Notes under the pieces: generated by a model
What the model was told of the DNA's origin: nothing
Databases searched by the model: none
Seen by the model: only the letters and a program-made list of their open reading frames with translations
Assembly: GCF_042477335.2 (NCBI RefSeq)
Contig: NC_091254.1
Coordinates: 99,349,001 to 99,413,000 of the forward strand
From: Ovis canadensis
Lineage: Eukaryota > Chordata > Mammalia > Artiodactyla > Bovidae
Direction: 5' to 3'
DNA: 64,000 nt
Shown here: positions 1 through 10,348 of the stretch, in pieces
Position numbering within the stretch: position 1 is the first letter of the stretch
Layout of the letters: the number at the start of each line of letters is the position of its first letter
Position numbers and translations under genes: made by a program

Positions 1-248
1 CTGGAAAATCCCATGGGCGGAGGAGCCTGGTAGGCTGCAGTCCATGGGGTCTCGAAGAGTCGGACACGACTGAGCAACTTCACTTTCACTTTTCACTTTC
101 ATACATTGGAGAAGGAAATGGCAACCCACTCCAGTGTTCTTGCCTGGAGAATCCCAGGGACAGAGGAGCCTGGTGGGGCTGCCGTCTATGGGGTCGCACA
201 GAGTCGGACACGACGGAAGCGACGCAGCAGCAGCAGCAGCACATTTGA
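1..248 (+). repeat. Bov-A2-type SINE (dimeric), left end cut by window
   Basis: Two consecutive right-half units are seen, at about 1-100 and 111-248. Each has the ruminant SINE phrases for 'cctggagaatccca', 'gcctggtgggctgc' and 'agagtcggacacgac'. The second unit ends in a short CAG tail, typical of Bov-A2. The element is non-coding, and the window edge removes its start. Confidence 0.9.
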
Positions 249-280
249 TATTTAATTAAATTATACTGTATTATGCACTG

Positions 281-779
281 TCATTGTTCAGTTGCTAAGT
301 TGTGTCCAACTCTTTGCGACCCCACGAACTGCAGCAGGTCAGGCTTCCTGGTCCTTCACCATCTCCCAGAGTTTGCTCAAACTCATGTCCCTTGAGTTGA
401 TGCCATCCAGCCATCTCATCTGTCATCCCCTTCTCCTCCTGCCCTCAGTCTTTCCCAGCATCAGGGTCTTTTTCAGTGAGTCAGCTCTTTACATCAGGTG
501 GCCAAAGTATTAGAGGTTTAGCTTTAGCACTAGTTCTTCCAATGAATATTCAGGGTTGATTTCCTTTAGGATGGACTGGTTTGATCTCCTTGCTGTCCAA
601 GGGACTCTCACAAGTCTTCTCCAGCACTGCAATTTGAATGCATCAAATTCTTCAGCTCTCAGCCTTCTTTATGGTCCAGCTCTCACATCTGTACATGACG
701 ACTGGAAAAACCACAGCTTTGACTATACGGACCTTTGTCAGCAAAGTAATATCTCTGCTTTGTAATACGCTGTCTAGGG
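281..779 (-). mobile_element. BovB LINE 3' fragment (antisense)
   Basis: This is the reverse complement of the BovB 3' portion, matching the same region of the better preserved copy at 27.9-28.4 kb. It covers the C-terminal end of the reverse-transcriptase ORF and the 3' tail. The open frames on the + strand here are antisense translations of the element and not genes. Confidence 0.9.
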
Positions 780-903
780 ACTATTATATATTATATGACA
801 CTATATAAAGTGAAATATATATAACATATAGCATATGTACTGGAATTTATAATAATGTTATGTATATAGCAGAATATACATAAAATAGAATATATACATG
901 TCA

Positions 904-1005
904 CGTGTTTTTTAATCCTTTTATCACTGATATACTGGACATTTCTGTATCTCGGCTGCTGTGAACAATGCTGCAATGAACGTGGTGAGGTGTGTCCTAC
1001 GGTAA
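904..1005 (-). mobile_element. L1 LINE remnant (antisense)
   Basis: The stretch resembles the familiar antisense L1 text 'ctgctgtgaacaatgctgc' followed by 'aatgaacgtggtg'. It is about 100 bp and heavily diverged, embedded in the AT-rich tract. Confidence 0.6.
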
Positions 1006-1229
1006 ACACGCCACTATTTACGATATTGCGTTTATATATAATATATTCCACTATATATTTTTCACATACTTCACATATGTAGTATCAGTGATATTATATA
1101 TTAGATAATATTCTATATATTTCACCATATATATAATATTCCACTATATATAATACTCTATATTCCACTACCTATATTCTACTACATGTAACTTTATATA
1201 TTGTATAATACATATATTCTGCTAGACAT

Positions 1230-1490
1230 AGTATTATATACTGTACATAATATTATATGTTTTATATATGTATATATACATGTGGGGTTCCCTGGTGGCT
1301 CAGCTATATTGTATAGTATTACATACTGTACATAATATTATATGTTTTACATGTATATATATATGTGGGGCTCCCTGGTGGCTCAGCTGTATTATATAGT
1401 ATTACATATTGTACATAATATTATATATGTTTTATATACGTATACATGTGGGGCTCCCTGGTGGCCCAGCTACATTATATATCCTACTAT
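1230..1490 (+). repeat. Tandem array, 3 x about 83 bp, AT-rich unit carrying a SINE head
   Basis: The word 'tgtggggctccctggtgg' (first copy has 'gttccc') recurs at 1281, 1364 and 1447, exactly 83 bp apart. Each copy is preceded by a similar AT-rich segment ('agtattayatactgtacat' type) at about 1230, 1315 and 1398. Each unit therefore fuses AT-rich DNA with the first bases of a Bov-tA SINE head ('ccctggtggctcagc'). The next, longer SINE begins directly downstream. Confidence 0.85.
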
Positions 1491-1500
1491 ATACGCCTAG

Positions 1501-1710
1501 GACTTCCCTGGTGGCAAGATGGTAAAAGTGCCTACAATGTAGGAGACCCAGGTTTGATCCCTGGGTCAGGAAGATCCCCTGGAGAAGGCAATGGCAGCCC
1601 ACTCCAGTGTTCTTGCCTGGAGAACCCCAGGGACAGGGGGGCCTGGTGGGCTGCAGTCCCTGGGGTCACAGAGTCAGACACGACTGAGCGACTTCACTAT
1701 CACTTTCACG
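1501..1710 (+). repeat. Bov-tA SINE
   Basis: This is a near-complete tRNA-derived ruminant SINE. It has the head 'cttccctggtggcaagatgg', a B-box-like 'ggtttgatccctgg', a middle 'ggagaaggcaatggcagccc', and an end 'cagacacgactgagcgac' followed by a CACTTTCAC tail. Confidence 0.93.
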
Positions 1711-4700
1711 CTATACGCCACTAAATAATGTTATATATTATATATATTCCACCATATAAATAAGATTCCAGCTAGATATAGATACAGATACAGGTACAGA
1801 GAGAGGAAGGTTTTTCATGGTAAAAGGAAGGAAATCCTGCCACTGGGATGGCGTGGAGGGGCCTTGAGGACACAGAGCTCGGGAAGGTCAGAGAGAAAGA
1901 CAGACGGCAGGCCGCCCTCACAGCCGGAGTCTGGACGCTGAACTCAGACTCCGCAGCCTGGCGGTTCCCAGGGGCGGTGGACACAGCGGGCTGACATGGT
2001 GAAGGTGGCCAAAGGCACAGACCTCCAGCCTTAACTGTGAAAACAGAAATGTCTATCTTAGGAACCACTGAGAACTAGCTAGTCACCACCCAGTAACTGC
2101 AGGGACTCAGCGCTGAGAGTCTGGGGAGCAGCCTCTGTGTTCTCGGCTCAGCGAGGCCCGCGTGGCCTGGGGAGCCTCTGACCCCTGCAGGCCGGGGCCT
2201 CTGCGTGTGTGCAGCCCAAGGAGGGGGCACCTCCAGGTCCCCGTGGCTGGTCACGCGTCCCAGTTCACCGTGACCACCATCCCCTCTCATGTGCGTGGCA
2301 CAAGCAGGTCACATTGGCGGTGCTTCCCTGCCAGGACCGCAGCAGCCACTCTGCAAGGAAGAGCAAAACCTAGAGAGCCGAAGTCGCCTCTCTGAGCAGC
2401 GCCTCTCTGAGCAGCGCCTCTCTGAGCAGGCACATGGCTCCCCCTGGAAGGGGACGTCTAGGGAGGGGGCACAGCTGGAGACAGCCCGGGGTTGGGATCA
2501 GAGGGCTGGTGGCGGGGCTCCAGGGCAGCGCACCCCTGGAAAACCTGGGCCTGGGCGGCCCCCACACCAGCTGAGAACCACAGTTACAGCCGTGAACTGT
2601 CTTCCCCTCTTGGCACGAGTGGGGAAAACATCTTACTGGCAGAAAACTAGAATTCAAAAACATTTTTTCCTCCAGCTGGCAGGGGAAGAGGAAGCTTACA
2701 GGTTATAACCAGCAGGCCCTTTTCTCACCACTGCAGTCCAGGCATGTTACTAAAGCAATCCTTAGCTGCTAGACCTGAAGCTGAGACACAGCAGCTATCG
2801 CTGTGGCCACCAACCCTCGGAACCTGGAGTCAGGCCTCGCGCTCTTGACCCCGCGCAGGGCACGGGGAGGCCAACGTTGAGTCTATGCTGGGCCTTATGG
2901 AGCCTGTTCTCAGCGGGGGAGACCGGTGTCCTCCAAGTGGAAGCTTCTGGAAATGGTCAGAGGGGTCACCAAGGAGTGTGGGTGGTGGGCACATGCCCAG
3001 GCTGGTGCTGCCTAAGCAAACCTTCCGGAGCCCCTGTGCGCCCGAAGGGGGGTGACGGGGGACAGGAGGGAGCGCCCCTGCGCTGAGCCCCCGTCACGTG
3101 GACGCCGGTGGGTTTTGCTGATCCGGGTTTTCCCTGCCGGAACCAGGGGGCTGGGAGCACCCCCGGCGGCCCGGCCGCCCAGAGGCCACTGGGCTCCTGT
3201 CTGCCTTTTTGTTTACACTGGGGACACAATGGGAGCCGCAGTCCTTCCAATACATCATTTATAAGAGTATTCTACCTCTGAATGTACAGACAGAGCCGGC
3301 TGTGCGTGAATAAGCCCCGTGAATATTGCCAAGACACTGTGCTTTGTTCAGCATTCTTCCTCACAATAGATACCACACTTTGGAAGTAATTTTAAAAAGG
3401 GAATCAAAATAGTGGTACTTTTAGCCTTTGTTTCTTTTATACCACACTGCATTCTCTGTCTCTCATTCAGCCGCTCCCATTATCCTGACAAATTAAATAA
3501 ACCACTCCAGTGCAGAAAGGCTCGGGCAGGCAGGACTTCGCTCCAGTGCAGCCCCGGGAAGTCGAAATAAACATTGAGGCGCTTTCTGCTAGCCCTTTCG
3601 GCTCACTTTAGCGGGGGAAAACAAAAAGTCGGGGGGACTGGAGGCTTGGAGCCGGCCAGCAGTGCCCAGAGCCGGCCTCCACGGCAGGTGACGGACAGGA
3701 GGAGAGGCTGCGGTTCCAGGGCGCCGAGCGCCTGTCCTGCTGGGCGGCCGGGAGCCGGACAGGTGAGTCCCGGGAGCGCGGGGCAGGCTGGGGGCTCTGC
3801 GGACCCAGGCAGCTGCCGAGCCGCTGACCCCAGTGCGAGGTCCAGACTGCCCTCCTGCAAGCATCTTGGTGTGTCTCTTCTTTCTGGAAGGCGTGATTTA
3901 TTCATTCGTCTCCTGAGCCGCTCCCTAAGGGGGGCCGGTGGGGGCCAGGTGTGGGGAAGCCCCTCTCTGTCTCTCTCTCAAGCTGTCCTCGACTTGCGCA
4001 GGCTTTGGTCGGTACAGACTCCATCTGGTTTTGAAATTCAAGTCTTGGAGGAACTGAGGAGAGGGTTTTTGAGTGCAGGCTTGGCTATGGTTGCTTCGAG
4101 GGCCCAGGGAGCCTTGAACGCCAGCTTCAGATGGTGTCTAACTTTGGGCCTGAAAACATTTTTATTTTTGCAGGAGCAGAAAGACAAAAAATTTACTTTA
4201 TACTTGGGAAGGAAGCTCTTTCAAATTAACAACGGACTTTTTCTTTTTTTAAGACACAAATTCACTGAAATAGAGTACACACTGGAGCCCACAAAAGTCT
4301 GGGTTTCTCCTGGTGAGTCAGTCCCAGGACGCAGCGCCGGTCGCGAAGAGCAGCTCTGGCTTGACCTGGGGAAAGTGCTGAGAATGTGAAAGTCACCTTC
4401 CGGTGGCTGTACTGGGACCCCACACCACCCCCCTTTGGCCTCCACCCACTCTTAACAAAATAGGGGAGTTGGTGGAAAAGCCTGAATCTACAGAGCTGGT
4501 TGTCAGGGGCCTCTGAGGCAGCCAGATTCCTCATGAAAACAGGGCCAGTAAATGCCAGTCACGGGAAAGGCTTTGAAGCCTGCAGCCACCAGCCAGGATG
4601 ACCTCATTGAAAATGCACGCTGTCCCAGGCCTGGGGTGGGAACTCTGTGTTCCAGCAGAGGCGTCCCCCGGCTTCCGAGTCAGAGGCCACCGCAGGCAGA

Positions 4701-5029
4701 GGGAAATATTGAGCTGGAGGAGTTTGAACAGAACCATCAGGGTTCATCTTTTATTACCAAAGAAAGACTTGAAAAAGCCCAGGTGAAATTTCCTTCCATT
4801 GTCTAGGAAAATTCTCTGTAATTTGCCCCCAGGGAAACCCAAGTGCCTTGTGGCCGGGCCCTCTCCACCCCTGTGTCCCCCCCCTCCTCCGGCTCAACGT
4901 AAATGTCCCCGGGGTCCCTTGAGGATGGCGTGGGTGAGCGGGGGACGCTGAAGGTCAGGGTTGCCCACTGTGGCCTGACTTTTAAGCTAAAGAGGTTTTT
5001 CTTTCTCTTGTTGCCGTGTCAGGTCTAAT
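1711..5029. other. Intergenic, GC-moderate, no supported gene
   Basis: Open frames here are short or start at non-ATG codons and show no recognisable domain. A GC-rich patch at about 3640-3850 contains a good splice-donor-like word (CAG/GTGAGT, donor at 3763). It could mark an unannotated lncRNA exon but is not evidence on its own. The segments 3290-3510 and 4120-4290 are AT-rich and repeat-free. I recognise no mobile element between 1760 and 5030. Confidence 0.5.
2386..2430 (+). repeat. 15-bp tandem repeat, 3 copies
   Basis: The unit gcctctctgagcagc is repeated at 2386, 2401 and 2416, with only the last base of the third copy changed. The period is a multiple of three, so the overlapping open frames translate it as a five-residue repeat. 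There is no other sign of coding. Confidence 0.95.
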
Positions 5030-5460
5030 TTGGCGGCATTATGCTGAAGGGGTGGGCCTGCTCCTGACAGGAGGGGGTTAAATGAGATTACAAGCTTCAG
5101 AGTCTGTCAGCGGCTCCCACTGCCTGGGATGTTAAATTGCGATTTAATGGTCAGCTCTATCTGTGGAGTATCAGTGGAAATCTGCTGTTTTCAGCAACTT
5201 AATTGGCACTGTGTGTGCAGGAGTTTTTTCGGGGAGGTGGGAGAGCTGACCAGATTTTACTGCTGAATTATTTAGAGATCACCCTGGCAGAATGTCAGTG
5301 GAAATGAGCAGTGCGTTTTGATTTTCTGGAGCACGGAGAGCTCATGAACGGGCAAGATGATGGCATTCTGCTGCAATACCAGAACGTTTTCTAAAAATAT
5401 TCCTGGGCTCCGATGTAGTTTATTTATAGACAGAATAAACAAAGAGTAACAGTTGCTACC
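5030..5460. promoter_or_regulatory. Candidate conserved non-coding element
   Basis: This is a repeat-free, AT-rich block with many homeodomain-type cores and balanced, non-simple sequence, for example 'aaattgcgatttaatgg', 'gcaacttaattggcac' and 'gctgaattatttagag'. Such texture is typical of vertebrate CNEs flanking developmental regulators such as SOX1. The call rests on composition only. Confidence 0.35.
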
Positions 5461-6489
5461 ACAACATATGTGTGGTGCCCGATTGCCAGCGAGGCTGTGA
5501 GAATGTGCAGAGAGGCAGAGATGTGTGCTCGCCCCTCCGAAATCTTAGCCAACCGCATCCGAGTGGAGCTGAGTCTTCCGGGCTGGCTTACAGGTGAATC
5601 ACAGGTGACTCAGGCGTGTGCACGCGTGCGGGATGGCGTGTAATCCGTGTCCAGCATGCCGGTTGGTCCCCGCGTGTCAAAGTCACCTGCAGAAGGCGGA
5701 ACTGCACGGACACCCTGTGGACGCCCCATCCCGTCCTCCCACAAACCCATCGGTTACCTCGGGTTCCGGCCAAGCGGCTCAGGCCGGAAGGACCCTGAAC
5801 AGCCCAACCCGTGTTGCCAGCCAGGGAGGGGGTGCGGTGCCCTCTCCGCATCACCTGCAGGAGAGCGTGCGCCCATCGGAGGCCTGTGATGCTTGAGGGA
5901 GCGCAGGTGTCCGGGTGCGCACTGGGCTGTGGGGACACCCGCGGGGTCCAGGGCAGAAAAGGCGGAAGGACGAGAGAAGACAGAGAAAGCGCTTTCCCGG
6001 CAGACAGCCGCATTGTCTGCTCCCAGGGAGGGTCGGTCCGGAAACTGCAGGATTAGTAAATTTAATATCCTGTCAAAATTCTCATGATAATGAGTCCCGA
6101 CCGGCCGCGGGCACGGCCGCCTCCGCGCTGCAGCCGGAGAGATAGCGGCGCTCGACGCCGGCAGGAGACCATGCGGGCCCCCAGCCCCGCGCCCTGGGCC
6201 CCGGGTTTCCCTGGGACAACCGGGGGAAGGCCTCATCGGAAAATCTAGTTCTAAGACGATCGCTTGCCGGCCTGTCTCCGTGATCCAAAGCGAGCCTAGA
6301 CGGATGAGCGGGAGAGTCCCGGAGCTGAGGGAGCGGCACGCAAGGAGAGGGCAGGCTGGCCGCGGCCGCCTCGCGGCAGGACCGCCCGGTCGGCCTGCAG
6401 GCCGCAAGGGTGATGCCCGCGGTGACGGGCCCAGCGAGAAGCACAGAAGCGAGACAATTCCTGTGCGGTTTGTTCAAGGCGCTGCACCT
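5461..6489. other. Intergenic, CpG-rich patch at 6.1-6.4 kb
   Basis: From about 6090 to 6440 the DNA is CpG-dense (many cgg and gcg words), with overlapping open frames in several registers, as expected from low stop-codon density. The segment 6020-6100 ('aggattagtaaatttaata') is AT-rich and resembles a small CNE. I recognise no gene or transposon. Confidence 0.45.
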
Positions 6490-7130
6490 CTCTAAGCAGC
6501 TGTCAGATCCGGGCATTATGGCGCATTGAATCTGAATGAGGCTCTCAACATCAAAACCTTGCCTCCATTATGATATCATCTCCCGCTCTAAGCCGTAATG
6601 CTTATTAATTCTGCGCCCATACTCCCCGGCTCCGGCAAATGTATTCCATCAGCCTAGCATTTAATTTAATTAGTACAGCTGGGCTCTCATTCTCCTTTCT
6701 GTGTCAGAGGTATTGTCAGCACGGTCTGCTGTAACACAATTACTGATTGCTTTTAGATAGGCAGAAATATGATTAGGGTATTGGGTGACTGTATCATAAG
6801 CCTTATTAGATTCATTTGAAATCTGGAGATAAATAGGAAACTTTTATTTGCAGTGTAATGAGATTATGCTTATTAGGCCAAGACCTCACAGCCTTTTGCA
6901 GAGCACACTGTATCAGCCGGATTATACTCTGGGAACACATTCCCGGCTCCCGGCACCCGAGCCATTTACGAGCCTCCGAGACTTCCCTGTTGTCACACTG
7001 GAGTCGTCTGGGGATTAAGGCCACCCCAGATATTCCCGGTGACAAAGAGCCCCGGATTCCCTTTTCCTTCTCAGAGTCTGATGGAATACACACATTTTGA
7101 TATGGAATTTCACTTTGCGAGAAACATTTT
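6490..7130. promoter_or_regulatory. Candidate conserved non-coding element cluster
   Basis: The stretch is repeat-free and AT-rich with dense homeodomain and SOX/POU-type cores, for example 'tttaatttaattagtac', 'acaattactgattgc' and 'gcttattaattctgcg'. It is followed by a run with few CpGs and no simple repeats. It is among the best CNE-looking segments in the left half of the window. This is inference from texture. Confidence 0.42.
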
Positions 7131-8955
7131 GAAAAATCGGTACACAGGCTAAGAGAAATTATACTTTTAAACGTATTTATTTGCTTTTAAGGATGTTTGC
7201 ATTTATTACATGTCGCTTACAGAGATTGGCATGTAATGAATGTCTGAAAAATCCCTGGTGCTCAATCTCTAAAACATTTATCACTGCTGTTATTGTTTTG
7301 ATAACAGCTAGTACAATTCCAGAAACATTTTTTTTCCATTGGCATTTATTTGATCGTCTCAAATTTTGAATATTTGTAGAGGGTTCAGGAATTTTATCCT
7401 ACCTAAAATACGAATAGTGTGGAGCTATCATGAAAGGGCTGGTATGACTTAAGGAAATCTACTGAAATAGAGAGCATTCAAGATGGCAATACATTTCACT
7501 GAGCTGAAATTTGTCAAATATACCTATCAGTTTTAAAATAAAGTATTTCTATACCCAAAGAAAATGATTTCTCCTAGATACAAAAGTGTTGAAAGGATAT
7601 AAATGAATTTTGCTTTAGGAAAATCCAAGGTGTAAAATCTAAATTTGCAAGTTACATGCAGCATCTTTAAACCATGAATCGTCTCCTATATGACTCCCAT
7701 CTAACCCCACTTCATTTTTACCAGATAATTTATAGCATCATTTGATTTAAATGAATCTAGGTAGATAATTTTCATGAGTTCACTAATTGCATAAGACTTC
7801 TGTGAGCAATGAACGTGCTTTGGCGTGAATGTCCGCAAAACAAGGAGCACATGCTTCTTGATTAAATATACGATCAAATCAAGAGGCAGAGAAAAGGAAA
7901 GCCTATGCTGGGTCACCTGAACTGACAGCTAAGAAGGAGATGGAGGTGGGGGCAGGGAGAATGAGGCTTATTGCTTACTGGGCACCGCGCTTCCGTTTGG
8001 GGCGATGGAAAAGTCTGGGAAATATGGTTATGGTCCAGCAATGGTGGGAACGTCATCATTGCCACTGGATTGTACACTTACAGATGGTTACATGCCAAGT
8101 TTTACGCTGTGAATGGTGCGCAGCAGCAGCAGGAAAAAGGAAGGGAGAGGCGGGCCTGTGGTGTGCGTGGCAGGCCGTGGGCACCCTGGCTAGTGGCTTG
8201 ACGCTCCAGCCCGGATTTTAATGACCTGTGGATTTTAAGCCCTGATTTAGTGAGCTCTGCATCGTTCCTACAAGTTTGGTTTTGACATTTCCTCTCAAAT
8301 AAAGTATCGGACACTCTAGTGAAGACACACTTTGCTTCCCAGAGTGACCCACAAGGAGGACCCCGCTTGGCCCTGGAGATCCTTCTCGGTGGCGTGATTT
8401 GCATCCAGAGTTAGGACTGTCTGACTCTGTTCAGGGAGCTGGTATTCAGGGAAGGATCAAGTGAATAAGGAGTGAAGAAGCATCAACACGTGCTGGTGAC
8501 TTCTTTTTCCAGGGGTGCCAAGGAGAGAGCGGACACTCCGGCCGCCCGCCGCCGCCGTCGTCAGCCTTACAGAGGCGTGTCTGACACATGAAGCCAGCAT
8601 CCGTTTCAACTGTTCGTCATGGTGACTCGCTATATTTGAGCTGCGGAGGGCCTCCCCCATCTAGTTGATCATCAGGCATCGCCTCACATATGTATTTTTT
8701 GGGGGAAGCGATAGCCTTGAAGTTCGACTCCCTCAGCAAATTTCAGTACAACACAGTGGCGTCGATGGTGTGACATCAGACACAGGGACCTTGTCCACCT
8801 CATGCCCAAAGGCTGTGCCCTTTAACCTGCCTCTCCCCATCCTCCCCCCTCCACTGCCGTCCTCGCATGGGGTGGAATGAAGGCAGGATCTAAAGTCTGC
8901 GAGGGGAATGGGGTTGGCCTCCAGGGGCGTCGGCAGCTGGAGGGAGTCCTATGCA
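7131..8955. other. Intergenic, no supported gene
   Basis: The DNA is AT-rich to about 7900 and mixed after that. A small stem-loop with 8-bp arms is at 7286-7293 / 7301-7308. A short CCG-repeat patch lies at 8536-8560. Open frames are below 101 codons and resemble no known family. I see no transposon. Confidence 0.5.
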
Positions 8956-9466
8956 CCCACCTCGTCCTAACCAGCCTCCCCCAAACCCTCATTCCCTCTG
9001 GGATACAGCACCTCCAAACCCTCCTCCTCTCCGGGGTATAGCACTCCCAACCCTCTTCCTCCCTAGGGTTCAGTCCAGTTCAGTCACTCCGTCATGTCTG
9101 ACTCTTTGCGACCCCATGGGCTGCAGTATGCCAGGCCTCCCTGTCCGTCACCAACTCCTGGAGTTCACCCAAACTCATCTCCATTGAGGCGGTGATGCCA
9201 TCCAACGGTCTCATCCTCTGTCATCCCCTTCAGTCTTTACCAGCATCAGGGTCTTTTTCAATGAGTCAACTCTTCACATCAGGTGGTCAAAGTATTGGAG
9301 TTTCAGCTTCAACATCAGTCCTTCCAGTGAACACTCAGGACTGATCTCTTTCAGGATGGACGGGTTGGATCTCCTTGCAGTGCAGGGGGCTCTGGGGTGC
9401 GGCTCCCCGAGCCCTCCTCCTCCCTGGGGTACGTCACTCACATGGCTCCCAACCCTGCAAGGGGTG
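8956..9466 (+). repeat. Degenerate C-rich minisatellite, split by a BovB fragment
   Basis: About 34-bp units of the form 'gggatacagcacctccaaac' plus 'cctcctcc' occur at about 8980-9068. They resume at about 9394-9465 after the BovB insertion. The copies are imperfect. Confidence 0.65.
9069..9393 (-). mobile_element. BovB LINE 3' fragment (antisense)
   Basis: The fragment begins with the reverse complement of the BovB tail ('cagtccagttcagtcactc'). It runs through the 3' part of the element and ends near 'ctccttgcagtgcaggg'. It lies inside the C-rich minisatellite, whose units continue on both sides. Confidence 0.9.
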
Positions 9467-9639
9467 CTAGGTTGGCTCCAACATCAAATCATACCAGGCA
9501 ATTGCTGTTGCTGTTTAATTTAACTAAATATGTGAGCCACTGAAATGAGTGCAAAAAAAAAAAAAAACCATAAAGAATATTTTTCTGCGGAAACTGAAGC
9601 ATTTAGGAAAGACCATATGAAGCCAGTTGTTGGAAAATG

Positions 9640-10348
9640 TATGGAATTGCCGCTCCTCTGGCAGCAGCCGAGGTGCGGAGAGCAGTCAAGCAGGCGCGGC
9701 GGGCAGCAGCTGGGCGGACGCAGCAGGATGTTGGTACCAGAGCATTGAGCCTCACCGGCAGGCAGGCGCTTTCCACCTTGGTGTGTGTGCGAGCACACGG
9801 AAGTGACGTGAGGACCGAAGACGATGCTCTGACTGTGCTCTCCTGGGCTACGTGGACAGGCGTGCCCTCGCCCGACGTGGCCCGCGTCGAGAACCTGCCA
9901 GCCAGAGGCCTTGAAGGGAAGGAGAAGGCCTCCTAGGGCAGCGTCTCCGCTGATGAGAAAGCCTGAGTCCACAGCTGGAGCTCAGGAGCTCTGCCGACAC
10001 GAACGGGCGCCTGAAGGAGCGGGAGGCGGTGCTGGGCCCTGCCTTGCTCGTCTTCGGCTTCTCTGGCCCCTGTCCCCTGGGAGAAGCACGACGGGCACAG
10101 CTCCATCTGCACACCACTGTGGGGGGCCAAGCAGACCGAGAGGAGGCTCGGGGGGAAGGCGGCCCCCGTCCAGGGCTTCTCGGCGAGCGGGACTCTGCCA
10201 CGGACGAGCCTAAGAAGCAAGACCTCGCCTGCCCCTCACCTGGGCTGGCCGCTTGCATGCCCCTCCGCATGGCTAGTGGAGGGGTTGTCCCCGCACCAGT
10301 GCTAATAAACAAGCAGTTTATGTGGGGAAAGAAAAAGAAAAAAAAAGA
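9640..10348 (+). pseudogene. Possible processed retrocopy of unidentified transcript
   Basis: This GC-rich segment stands out from its AT-richer flanks. It ends with a polyadenylation signal AATAAA at 10304-10309 followed about 19 bases later by an A-rich tail (10328-10348). That is the 3' arrangement of a reverse-transcribed mRNA. One frame around 9975-10040 has a charged, coiled-coil-like look (residues such as QLELRSSADTNGRLKEREAVL without the last), but no long intact frame with an ATG spans the segment and I do not recognise a parent gene. A short similar word (aaagaat) flanks both sides at 9573-9579 and 10344-10350 and could be part of a target duplication, but this is weak. Alternatively the segment is a local transcription unit end or chance. 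Confidence 0.3.

Larger units (their letters stand above)
780..1500. repeat. AT-rich low-complexity tract
   Basis: The block is almost pure TA-type sequence (tatata, atattcca and similar words) between the BovB fragment and the next SINE. It contains a short L1 remnant and a tandem array, both listed separately. I see no gene in it. Confidence 0.85.

Noticed and set aside
1501..1710. tRNA gene-like A/B box
   Set aside because: It is the tRNA-derived head of a Bov-tA SINE, not a functional tRNA.
3574..4389. 271-codon frame
   Set aside because: It begins at a non-ATG codon, has no recognisable domain and lies in GC-rich DNA.
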